Below the pieces are notes generated by a model, which saw nothing but the letters and a program-made list of their open reading frames with translations, was not told where the DNA came from and did not search any database. A stretch of 64,000 bases of DNA from Streptomyces lateritius (GTDB taxonomy: Bacteria; Actinomycetota; Actinomycetes; Streptomycetales; Streptomycetaceae), in assembly GCF_014649715.1 (NCBI RefSeq), contig NZ_BMTO01000006.1, forward strand, positions 265,578 through 329,577, in the 5' to 3' direction. Shown piece by piece: positions 41,469 to 49,404 of this stretch. The position numbers and the translations under genes are program-made. The stretch's first letter is position 1. Each line of letters begins with the position of its first letter.

Positions 41469-42485
41469 TCAGCGGCCGGCCGGCCGGATGTGCGTGATCA
41501 GATCACGGCGGGCATCGGCCACCCGTACACGGGTGAGCTCCGGCGTATCCCCCTCGACCACCACGTAGGCGCGGCGGTTGCGCTGATCGCCGACCGGCGC
41601 GATCCAGTCACCGGACCTGTAGGGGAAGCGCGCGCCGCGGACCCAGGAGGTGACCGCGATCTCCTCCGTGCCGGTATACGTCTCCAGGCGCCCTTCGGGC
41701 AGCAGGAAGAAGCCGACCTCCGCGTACCGGGAGGCGGGCGCCACAACCGGCCGGCTGCCGAGCAGGCCGGCGAAGACCGCCGCCTCCGGGTCGAATCCAC
41801 GCGCGATGTCGATCAGCAGCGGGATGCGATCGCCGCCGAGGTGCGCGCGGCAGGACACGATCCGCGGCCCGAGCGGCAGCAGCGCCACTTGTGTGTGTGC
41901 GGGTCCGGACCGGTAACCGCTCGCCGTCAGCAGGTCCACGACCTCCACCGCGATGACCTTCTGCACCTCCTCGTCCAGCGGTGCCGGGTGAAGATGGCCG
42001 GTCACGTGGAAGTCCGGTGGGCCCGTCGTGCGTTGAGCCGTCATGCCGATGACGTGATGGGCCCCGTCCACGGTCAGCGTCTCGACGCTCACTCTGGGCG
42101 CCTCTGCGGGGATCCGGTCGTCCGACTCGCAGACCTGGAGCCGTTCATAGACCTCCGGCGAGTTCGGGGTCAGGCCCAGCCTCCACGCCTCCCGGACCAC
42201 CGGCAGGACCGAGCTGCCGTGTCCGCAGTGCAGCACGACGTCGATGTCATGGGTCCGCGCGGTCCGCGCTATGAGCTCGCGCAGCCCGCTCTCGTCGGTG
42301 AAGTCGGTGAGCAGCAGTTCCTCAGAGACCTCTTCAAGGTGCTGCCGCAAATCCGCGTCAAGCTGCGAAGAATCCCATAGCGACCAGATGCGGATCCCCA
42401 TTTCGGTTCCTTTTCGAACCAGTTGATGGTTCGGCATGACCAGCAGCAGCCTGTATTGCGAACTTCTCGCGGAGTGTGCACGCAT
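41469..42485 (-). CDS. Degenerate ATP-grasp protein (probable pseudoenzyme)
   Basis: 338 residues with an ATP-grasp-like start (LLLVMPNHQLVRKGTEMGIRIW...) and an ATP-grasp C-terminal half (VSVETLTVDGAHHVIGMT, GHLHPAPLDEEV, GPAHTQVALLPLG, GGDRIPLLIDIARGFDP). The central ATP-binding lobe of about 90-100 residues, which should hold the nucleotide-binding lysines, is missing between residues about 121 and 130. The metal-ligand motif normally E-x-N before xRxGGD reads SCR. The frame is intact. It neighbours an MFS exporter, a pairing common for functional ATP-grasp enzymes, so this may be a decayed or repurposed copy. ATG 42485 chosen; ribosome site weak. Confidence 0.7.
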   Translation of the reverse strand: MRAHSARSSQYRLLLVMPNHQLVRKGTEMGIRIWSLWDSSQLDADLRQHLEEVSEELLLTDFTDESGLRELIARTARTHDIDVVLHCGHGSSVLPVVREAWRLGLTPNSPEVYERLQVCESDDRIPAEAPRVSVETLTVDGAHHVIGMTAQRTTGPPDFHVTGHLHPAPLDEEVQKVIAVEVVDLLTASGYRSGPAHTQVALLPLGPRIVSCRAHLGGDRIPLLIDIARGFDPEAAVFAGLLGSRPVVAPASRYAEVGFFLLPEGRLETYTGTEEIAVTSWVRGARFPYRSGDWIAPVGDQRNRRAYVVVEGDTPELTRVRVADARRDLITHIRPAGR

Positions 42486-42563
42486 GATTCCAAGTGTGCG
42501 GGGACCACTTCCCCCGCAATTCCCTTCAGTTTCCCTCAGTTCCTCTCCGATTCCCTCTGCGCA

Positions 42564-42600
42564 GACGTCGAACATCCCCGTTGCCGGGGTGTTCGACGTC
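42564..42600 (-). terminator. Hairpin behind the MFS gene
   Basis: Stem of about 16 bp with one bulged T (42564-42580 with 42585-42600), tetraloop TTGC, 12 bp past the MFS stop. Confidence 0.8.
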
Positions 42601-42611
42601 GAAGGCGTGGG

Positions 42612-43946
42612 CTAGGCGGGCGAAGTCGCGGCTTCGGTCGGCTCGGCGGCTTCGGTCGGCTCGGCGGGCTTGGCGGGTTCGGCCGGCTCCGCGAACAGTC
42701 GGCGTGCGCCGAAGGCCAGCGTCGCGACCAAGAGCATGCTGACAACCGCTCCGAGGAAGGGCGCCCAGGTGCCGTACGCGCCGAGCACGAGACCGCCCAG
42801 CTGGGAACCGATCGCCGTGCCGCCGACGCTGACCGTGATGGCCCAGGTGTACGCCTCGGTGACGTAACCCGCGCGCGCAGTGCGGGAGATGAGCTCGTAC
42901 GAGAGTGCGGTCACCGGTGCCTGCAGCAGGCCGAGGACGACGAGAGCCGCACTCATCGACCAGTTGTCCCAGGCGACCAGCACCAGCGCGGAGGCCGCGC
43001 TGAGGGCGAGCAGGCCCCAGGCGAAGACGGTCTCGGCGGGCTGGCGGAAGGTGCGGCTGCCGTACCAGAGCCCGCCGAGAATCCCGCCGACACCCCACAC
43101 TCCGAAGACCAGACCGATGTCACCGGCGGAGCCGTGGCTCTCGACGAAGGCCGGCACCGCGATGCTGTACGCGCCTGTGGCGAGTCCGGCGACGAGCAGC
43201 AGGACCAGCAGCCGGACCAGGGCCGCGGAGCGGAGCGCGCCCAGCGGGTCGCGCTTGCCGGTGCCGGTGTCGACCCGCCGGTCCCGCGAGGCCCGGGTCA
43301 TCGCGAACCCGATCGCCCCGGCGCTGGTGAGCACGGCGCCGACGACGAGCGCCGCCCCCGCGCTGCCCCAGATCAGCACCAGGCTGAACAGCAGCGGCCC
43401 GCCGATCACGAAGACCTCGCCCAGCACCGCCTCCAGCGAGAGACCTACCCGCTCGGTGTTGCCCGGCGCGCTCCACAGGGAGCGGATGCAGCCGCTGATC
43501 GGCGGCATCGCGGCACCGGCGACGACCACGCACGCCAACTGCAGGGCCACCGCCTCCGGGTCGGCGAGCACGAAGCCGATCAGGGCCAGCGGATAGACCG
43601 CGCCGGTGATCAGCAGCACGGGCGGCTGCCCGTACTTGTCGACGGCCCGGGCGACGAACGGCGCGAGGACCGCCCCGCCCAGGCTGTAACCGGACAGGAG
43701 CAGGCCGGCCGAGAAGTAGCTGAGACCCCGTGACGCGGTGAAGACCACCATGGAGACGGAGATCAGGTAGAGCGGGAGCCGGCCGACGACGCTCCAGAAC
43801 AGCGGAGCGCGCATGACCTTGTCATGCACGATCGCCGCGAAGGGATTCTTCGCGGGTCGGGGCTCCGGGGCATGGTCCGCCTGGGTCGCCGGCGGTTCCA
43901 CGCTGTCGCTGGGGCTCGGAGAATCTGCGGACGGGGTGGGCGACAT
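42612..43946 (-). CDS. MFS transporter, putative product exporter
   Basis: 444-residue, about 12 membrane segments. A cytoplasmic Pro/Ser-rich N-terminal tail precedes the first segment (VVGRLPLYLISVSMVVF); the MFS A-like motif is FVARAVDKYGQPPVLLITGAVY. The central loop RASRDRRVDTGTGKRDPLG separates the two six-helix halves. The tail carries imperfect EPAEPAKPAEPTEA repeats. ATG 43946 was preferred to an upstream TTG at 43958. Expected to export the cluster product or confer self-resistance. Confidence 0.87.
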   Translation of the reverse strand: MSPTPSADSPSPSDSVEPPATQADHAPEPRPAKNPFAAIVHDKVMRAPLFWSVVGRLPLYLISVSMVVFTASRGLSYFSAGLLLSGYSLGGAVLAPFVARAVDKYGQPPVLLITGAVYPLALIGFVLADPEAVALQLACVVVAGAAMPPISGCIRSLWSAPGNTERVGLSLEAVLGEVFVIGGPLLFSLVLIWGSAGAALVVGAVLTSAGAIGFAMTRASRDRRVDTGTGKRDPLGALRSAALVRLLVLLLVAGLATGAYSIAVPAFVESHGSAGDIGLVFGVWGVGGILGGLWYGSRTFRQPAETVFAWGLLALSAASALVLVAWDNWSMSAALVVLGLLQAPVTALSYELISRTARAGYVTEAYTWAITVSVGGTAIGSQLGGLVLGAYGTWAPFLGAVVSMLLVATLAFGARRLFAEPAEPAKPAEPTEAAEPTEAATSPA

Positions 43947-44009
43947 GATGGCTCGCAATTCTCGCGGGCGTGCCCGTGCTGAGGCCGCCCGCGGTCAGGT
44001 GACGGTTGC

Positions 44010-44726
44010 TTACTCCGGACCGGCGATCCGTGCCGGGATCGAACGCGCTTCGCATATCTGCGCGGCTCGGCCGACAAGGCTCTCGCCGCTGCGGACGGAC
44101 AAGGACAACCGGGATCCGAGCGCGGCGACGGACCCCACGTACGGGGCCGGCAGCGGAAGATCCCGAAGGGTGTAGTCCTCCGGGCGGCCGAGTGCTGCAG
44201 GGAGCGCGAGCAGCGTCGTGCCGAGCACCTCGATGTGCCTCGGATGGACCGCCAGTCCCTTCCCCACGGCCTTGAGCAAGGCCTCCTTGCGCGTCCACAG
44301 CCGTGCGAAGTCCGCGTAACTCCGGCAGTTCGCGCGTTCCCGCGCCGACAGCGCCGGAGCCAACGGCTGCTCCCTGGCCGTGGCGTCCTCGACGTCGACG
44401 CCGACGGCCCGGTCCGAGACGACGAGCACGGCGAGTCCGCCGCTGTGCGCGAGCGAGAAGTCCGGACGGGTGCCGGCCGTCTCCACGACCGGCTTCCCGT
44501 GCGTCGGGTCGCCGCAGTGGGCGCAGGCCCGATGGAAGCTCAGGGCTGCCGGATCCCGGCCCAGTTTCTCGCCGAGAACGAGGCGCGCCAGCACCCACGC
44601 GGCGAGAAAGCGGCTCCGGTCCGCCGGGACCGCGATCTGTCGGCGGCGGGCGCGGTCGCGCTCGTCCAGGAGGACGGCGAGCGACTCGGGCACCTGGTCG
44701 ACGCCGACGTACCAGACGTCAGCCAT
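44010..44726 (-). CDS. Sfp-type 4'-phosphopantetheinyl transferase
   Basis: 238-residue PPTase that converts apo-PCP and apo-ACP to holo forms using CoA. Signature motifs: VGVDVED (Mg2+-binding Asp/Glu) and WTRKEALLKAVGKGL. FSLAHSGGLAVLVVS precedes them, and an N-terminal pseudo-half contains RSRFLAAWVLARLVLGEKLG. ATG 44726. Likely activates the NRPS PCP (Ser1037) and the cluster ACP (Ser39). The 214-bp gap upstream to 44940 holds no gene. Confidence 0.92.
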   Translation of the reverse strand: MADVWYVGVDQVPESLAVLLDERDRARRRQIAVPADRSRFLAAWVLARLVLGEKLGRDPAALSFHRACAHCGDPTHGKPVVETAGTRPDFSLAHSGGLAVLVVSDRAVGVDVEDATAREQPLAPALSARERANCRSYADFARLWTRKEALLKAVGKGLAVHPRHIEVLGTTLLALPAALGRPEDYTLRDLPLPAPYVGSVAALGSRLSLSVRSGESLVGRAAQICEARSIPARIAGPE

Positions 44727-44940
44727 GGACGCTCTGCTCCTTCACGTGGCACGGAGCGCCACGGACATGCCGGCTTCCACCGATGTCCGCACACGCGCGG
44801 CGCGGCTCGGGGGACCTGTCCATGGCGCTTCCTTCTCACTCTTGCCGTTCCTCTTGCTTTTCCTCCGGTGGAAAGCGGCAGGTCAGACCACCGGGGGCCG
44901 GAAACCGTTCGCTGATCCGACCGGGAGCGCGGAAGTCGCC

Positions 44941-45720
44941 CTACCGGCCGAGGTAGGTCGTGCGGTGCTCCGGCCCCTCCGACAGGAATGCCGCGACGGC
45001 AGCGCGGTGATCCTCGGTGCGCACGAGTTCGGCCGCGGTCGAGGCAAGCACCGCGTCGGCGGCCGAGACCCCACCGTCGAGGTACGCGCGTACGATCCAC
45101 TTGGTCGCCGCGTGCGCCATGCTCGGTCCGGTGGCCAGCCGCATCGCGTAGGCGTGCACAGCCTCGTGGAATCCGGCAGGCTCGAACAACGCGTTGACGA
45201 CACCCCACTCGGCGAGTTCCGACCCGCGATACAGGTCACCGGTCATCACGAGCTCGCGTGCGCGCGCCGGGCCCGCACGCTCAGCCAGTCTCTGGGTGCC
45301 GCCCATCGACGGAGTGAAGGCGACCTTGCGCTCGACGAGCCCGAACCTCGCGGACCCCGTCGCGACGATCAGGTCACAGGCGAGCGCGAGCTCGAACGCA
45401 GCGGTCAGCGTCAGCGAATGCGCGGCGAACACCGTCGGACACGGCAGCGCCTCCAACACCTGAGTGATCCGCAGCTGCCTCGCCCAGAACGATTCCGCGT
45501 CGGCCGGATCGGTGTCGGCGAACACCTGGACCTCGACGCCCGCGCTGACCACACGCCCTTCCGCCCTGATCAGCAGCGCCCGAGGCGGATCATCCGAAAG
45601 CCGCGCCACCTCTGCCTCCCACGCGTCCCACATCGCGAGGTCGAACAGGTTCAACGGTGGGCTGTCCATGGTGAGAATCGCGAGCGGACCGTCGCAGGTC
45701 AGTCGAAGCGGCGAGTTCAC
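44941..45720 (-). CDS. Enoyl-CoA hydratase/isomerase-family protein
   Basis: 259-residue crotonase-fold enzyme. Oxyanion region 1 is VVSAGVEVQVF. The second glycine-rich loop is altered: TLTAAFELALACDL in place of the GGGxELALACD pattern, so GGG is TAA. Both positions of the catalytic glutamates appear kept (FELALACD and GLVERKVAF). GTG 45720 overlaps the KS stop (GTGA). It likely hydrates, dehydrates or isomerises an acyl chain on the cluster ACP. The altered loop suggests unusual chemistry or substrate. Confidence 0.85.
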   Translation of the reverse strand: MNSPLRLTCDGPLAILTMDSPPLNLFDLAMWDAWEAEVARLSDDPPRALLIRAEGRVVSAGVEVQVFADTDPADAESFWARQLRITQVLEALPCPTVFAAHSLTLTAAFELALACDLIVATGSARFGLVERKVAFTPSMGGTQRLAERAGPARARELVMTGDLYRGSELAEWGVVNALFEPAGFHEAVHAYAMRLATGPSMAHAATKWIVRAYLDGGVSAADAVLASTAAELVRTEDHRAAVAAFLSEGPEHRTTYLGR

Positions 45721-46907
45721 GCGACGTTCCGGAAGATGCTGATCGCGTTGTTGCCCCCGAAGCCGAACGCGTTGTTCTGCACGTACCGCAGCTGCGGCAT
45801 CGCCAGCGGCGCACCGGTGACCAGGTTCAGACCACCGTCGACCTCCGTGGCGTCCACAGCCGTCGGTGGCACCGTCCGATGCCGCATCGTCAGACAGGAC
45901 GCCACCGCGCCCGCCGCGCCGGCCGCGCCCATCAGGTGCCCGACCGTTCCCTTGATCGCGGTCACCGCCGCTCGCGGGTAGACCTCGGTGAAGATGCCGC
46001 CCTCGACCGCGTCGTTGGCCCGGCTGCCGGTTCCGTGCGCGAAGATCACGTCGATGTCGGCGGCGGTGATCCCGGCCTCGGCGAGCGCGCGGCGATGGCA
46101 CGCCTCGACGCCGTCGCGGTCAGGCGCCGTGGGATGGCTCGCGTCGTTGTTGACCGCCGTCGCGAGGATTTCGGCATACGGCTGCTGCCCGGGGCGCAGC
46201 GCGTTCTCCGTCTGCAGCACCAGGATGCCGGCGCCCTCGGACGGGGTCACGTAGCGTCGGTCGACGGAGAACGGCCTGCACCGTTGCGCGCCGATGGTCT
46301 GCAGCGAACTGAACCCGATGATGTTCTTCTCCGAGTACGGATCACAGCCGCCGACGACAGCGGTGTCGGCGACACCGCTGCGCAGCATCTCCATCGCACA
46401 GGACACCGCGACATTCGCCGAGGCACAGGTGCTCTGCGTGGTGAACGCCGGCCCCCGGGCGCCGACGGCCGCCGCGACGTCCTCCGTGATCGAGTAGCTG
46501 GAGAATCCGCCCGTCTCGGTGATGTCTCTGCGGTTGCCGACGAGGTCCTCGAGCGCGTCGGCCTGACCGTCGCTGGTGCCGATGCACACCAAAGCGTTGC
46601 GCACCAGGTCGTCGCCACGCTCCAGGCCCGCGTCGCGGAGTGCTTCGAGAGCCGCGTACTCGGCGAACACCGATGCGGCCCGCGGCCGCGCGCGCGTCTG
46701 CTCACTCACCTGCTCGAGTGCGATGTCCCAGGCGTCCTTGGGTACCCGGCCGCCGAGCGTGCCCGCCTTCATGCCCGGATACAGCGGGGTGAGATCGGTG
46801 AACCGGTTGCGTGCCGCACACAGGTCGTCCCAGAACGGGGCGGTGCCGGCGCCGGCCGGAGAGATGATCCCCAGGCCGGTGACGAAGATTCGTGCTGACC
46901 TATTCAC
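45717..46907 (-). CDS. Beta-ketoacyl synthase
   Basis: 396-residue KASII-like condensing enzyme with an intact Cys-His-His set: Cys161 in STCASANVAV, His291 in FAHGTGSRAND, Lys319 and His324 in IKGTVGHLMGAAGA. C-terminal NNAFGFGGNN is typical. GTG 46907 has GGAGGTCGCG upstream and overlaps the end of the KS-like gene by 8 bp. With the KS-like partner, ACP and hydratase it forms a small type II fatty acid/polyketide set, probably supplying an acyl group. Confidence 0.92.
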   Translation of the reverse strand: MNRSARIFVTGLGIISPAGAGTAPFWDDLCAARNRFTDLTPLYPGMKAGTLGGRVPKDAWDIALEQVSEQTRARPRAASVFAEYAALEALRDAGLERGDDLVRNALVCIGTSDGQADALEDLVGNRRDITETGGFSSYSITEDVAAAVGARGPAFTTQSTCASANVAVSCAMEMLRSGVADTAVVGGCDPYSEKNIIGFSSLQTIGAQRCRPFSVDRRYVTPSEGAGILVLQTENALRPGQQPYAEILATAVNNDASHPTAPDRDGVEACHRRALAEAGITAADIDVIFAHGTGSRANDAVEGGIFTEVYPRAAVTAIKGTVGHLMGAAGAAGAVASCLTMRHRTVPPTAVDATEVDGGLNLVTGAPLAMPQLRYVQNNAFGFGGNNAISIFRNVA

Positions 46908-47715
46908 CGCGACCTCCGTTACGTGCCGTGTCGGTGCTTTGCCTGGTCACGGTCAGCGCGCCGCGGCGGGCGAGCGGGCCCCGGCAGGTGAGCACGGCCT
47001 GCTGACCTATGTCCAACGTCTGGATCAGTTCGAGGAACTCGGCGGTGACGAACGCGCTGTTGCGGTCACTCGACCGGCTCGATCCGATCTGCCCACCGAG
47101 CACCGGGGACTCGTCGTGGTCGGAGGCGAAATCAAAATCCGCGCGGAACTCGCTGCCCTTGACGAACGTCGCGTGGGTCAACCCTGACCGGCATCGCAGG
47201 TCGTAGGGTTCGCGCCGGGCGTCCAGCAGTGCTTCCGGAGAGTAGACGTCGCCGATCAGCACCTTGCTGGTCGACGACCTGTCGACGGCGAGCGCGAGCA
47301 GCGCCTGCCAGATCGCGATCACGGGGGTGAGCAGGCCCGCGTTGAGCGTCAGATTCCTGCCGGTCGCGCCGATCCCGAGGTTCACGAATGCCGACGCGGA
47401 GCTCGATGTGGCATTCGGGAAGTGCTTGGCGGACAGCATCTTGCCGTCGGTTTCCGCGCGACGCTGCAGCCGGGCCAGTGCTGCGGTGTTGCCGTACTCG
47501 GTGCCGATCACCACGGTGTCGTCGGTGCGCGTCTGCGGCGCATCGTCGTAGGTACGGGCCAAGTACAGGCACAGGCGGGTGAAGGAGTCGCGGAACTGAT
47601 CACCGATGGTTCCGATGACCGCGGTCAGATCCGATGGAGGTGCGGCCAGTTCTCCTGGCTCTTCCCCGGGTTGCTGTCCGCATAGCGCGACCTGACGGAG
47701 ACTGAACTCGAACAC
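46900..47715 (-). CDS. Truncated ketosynthase-like partner protein (KS-like, no Cys)
   Basis: 271-residue thiolase-fold protein resembling the N-terminal part of ketosynthases. The nucleophile position lies in FPNATSSSASAF, with Ser instead of Cys, and no second catalytic His motif is present. Such proteins act as chain-length-factor-like partners in several type II systems (for example aryl-polyene-like sets). GTG 47715 has GGAG 6 bases upstream. The gene overlaps the KS gene, arguing for a heterodimer. Family assignment is moderate because overall similarity is weak. Confidence 0.68.
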   Translation of the reverse strand: MFEFSLRQVALCGQQPGEEPGELAAPPSDLTAVIGTIGDQFRDSFTRLCLYLARTYDDAPQTRTDDTVVIGTEYGNTAALARLQRRAETDGKMLSAKHFPNATSSSASAFVNLGIGATGRNLTLNAGLLTPVIAIWQALLALAVDRSSTSKVLIGDVYSPEALLDARREPYDLRCRSGLTHATFVKGSEFRADFDFASDHDESPVLGGQIGSSRSSDRNSAFVTAEFLELIQTLDIGQQAVLTCRGPLARRGALTVTRQSTDTARNGGRGE

Positions 47716-47752
47716 ACGGCACTCCGTTGAATCAGGATTAAGGACAGGGACC

Positions 47753-48007
47753 TTACGAGACCGGCGTCGCGGACAATTCGCGGACATGGCGCTGAAGGTC
47801 GGCGACGGTGGCGAAATTGCCGATGGAATCTTCGCCGATCTTGATGCCGAGCGCCTCTTCCACATGCATCACCAGGTCGATCATCCCCAGGGAATCTATC
47901 CCCAGGTCCGACCTGAGGTTCTGCTCGCCGGTGATCTCGAATTCCTCCGGCAGTTCAGCGACTCCCCTGAGAGCCTTGGCGATCTGCTCATCGAGAATGT
48001 CAGACAT
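47753..48007 (-). CDS. Acyl carrier protein
   Basis: 84-residue acidic ACP with phosphopantetheine Ser39 in DLGIDSLGMIDLVMHVEEALG. ATG 48007 has an AAGGAG site; the longer frame to 48130 enters the promoter. First gene of the minus-strand unit ACP, KS-like, KS, hydratase. It probably carries the acyl intermediate made by the KS pair. Confidence 0.93.
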   Translation of the reverse strand: MSDILDEQIAKALRGVAELPEEFEITGEQNLRSDLGIDSLGMIDLVMHVEEALGIKIGEDSIGNFATVADLQRHVRELSATPVS

Positions 48008-48273
48008 TTCCACTCCTTGCGATTGCCGAACATGCACTGAACGGGAACCGAGTGTGGCAGAGGAGGGGGCTGCCCCGCAGTAATCAAGAGACTTACCTGC
48101 ATAGAAAACGATCAGCGAAATGTTTCTCACCAGACAAGCGCGGTGCGGACGCGCATGACGAGAGGGCGATCATACCGTCCGTTTCGGCGCGGCAGATCGG
48201 GCTCGTGTCGTCCGGTCACCACTCACCGTGTCCTCAGTATTGCAACGATGGCGGAGAGTTTGAGGAGTTTCCC
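48008..48273. promoter_or_regulatory. Divergent promoter region of ACP unit and esterase
   Basis: 266 bp without a gene and with lower GC around 48080-48130. GTAATCA at 48080-48086 (context CGCAGTAATCAAGAG) matches the recurring cluster half-site. Confidence 0.45.
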
Positions 48274-49272
48274 ATGCCGCTTGATCCAACCTACGCGATG
48301 ATCAGGCGTTATCGTGAGGTGACTGGATTCACCCCGCTTTACAAGATGTCGGTGGAAGAGGCCCGCCGCGCGGATGCGGAAACCGAAGCAGCGAACTGGG
48401 ATTGGCACGAGCACCCGGAAGAGGTTTTCGACGTAGACTTCACCGGCTCGGCCGGCCGGCAGACGGTCAGGGTGTACCGCCCGCAGAGCGACGAGCCGCT
48501 CCCGATGGTGCTGTACTTCAACGGCGGCGGTTTTGTCGTCGGCTCCCTGAGCACCTCGGACTCGATCTGCCGTGCGCTGGCCACCATGGTTCCCTGCGTC
48601 GTGGTGTCCGTGGGCTACCGACTTGCGCCCGAGCACCCGTTCCCGGCAGCCGTCGACGACTGCTACACCGCCGTGAAATGGGCAGCGGACCATGCTGCTG
48701 AATTCGGCGCGGACAGCCGGCGCATCGCCGTTGCGGGAGATAGCGCCGGTGGCAACCTGGCCGCGGCCATGGCCCTGATGGCGCGAGACAAGAACGGACC
48801 GGAGCTTTCCGCCCAAGTGCTTGTCTACCCGCCGCTGCACAACAACTTGGCGTCGAAGTCCATGCGCGAGAACAAGGACCCGATGTTCTTCAATGCTCAT
48901 TCGAGCGCATGGTTCTGGAATCACTATCTCGCGAACCCCACCGACGGCGACTCCCCGTATGCCTCGCCGCTCAAAGCGGCCGACCACAGCGGACTTCCCG
49001 CGGCATTGATACTGACGGCCGAGCTGTGCCCCGTACGGGACGAGGGTGAAGCGTACGCGAACGCGCTCTCAGCTGCGGGCGTGCCGGTCGAACATCACGA
49101 CTATGCGGGTCTGCCGCACGGATTCCTGGCAGTGGCGGCAAAGCTCCAGACGTCCAGGGACGCCCTGGCGCTGATCGCCGGATACCTGCGTCAGCGATTG
49201 GGGGTCGACCCCCGGCATTCCACGGACGATGTCGTTCTGATGGCGAATCAGAGGGTGCCGTCCGGCGCCTGA
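48274..49272 (+). CDS. Alpha/beta hydrolase of the HSL esterase family
   Basis: 332-residue serine hydrolase. The oxyanion motif HGGG appears as NGGG in LYFNGGGFVVGS. Nucleophile Ser in AVAGDSAGGNLAAAMAL, catalytic Asp region ELCPVRDEGEAYANAL and His in GLPHGFLA complete the triad. ATG 48274 follows TGAGGAG. Divergent from the ACP gene with a shared promoter region, so it may remove an acyl or ester group from the product (activation or self-protection). A very long hairpin follows, and I place the right cluster border here. Confidence 0.9.
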   Translation: MPLDPTYAMIRRYREVTGFTPLYKMSVEEARRADAETEAANWDWHEHPEEVFDVDFTGSAGRQTVRVYRPQSDEPLPMVLYFNGGGFVVGSLSTSDSICRALATMVPCVVVSVGYRLAPEHPFPAAVDDCYTAVKWAADHAAEFGADSRRIAVAGDSAGGNLAAAMALMARDKNGPELSAQVLVYPPLHNNLASKSMRENKDPMFFNAHSSAWFWNHYLANPTDGDSPYASPLKAADHSGLPAALILTAELCPVRDEGEAYANALSAAGVPVEHHDYAGLPHGFLAVAAKLQTSRDALALIAGYLRQRLGVDPRHSTDDVVLMANQRVPSGA

Positions 49273-49313
49273 GGGAGGACGGCTGCCCGGTGGGCAGGGC
49301 TCGTGACGCGACA

Positions 49314-49372
49314 AGGGCTCCTGGTCGATCCGTTGGCGATCTCGATCGCCAACTTATCGACGCAGGAGCCCT
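49314..49372. terminator. Long nearly perfect hairpin
   Basis: Nested arms 49314-49323/49363-49372, 49324-49329/49356-49361 and 49332-49340/49345-49353 pair perfectly, with only small internal loops and a CTCG tip: 25 base pairs in 59 nt. It lies between the convergent esterase and SDR genes and probably terminates both. Confidence 0.88.
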
Positions 49373-49404
49373 GTTGGTTCTGTGGCGCAGACCTGCCCGC
49401 GGTC

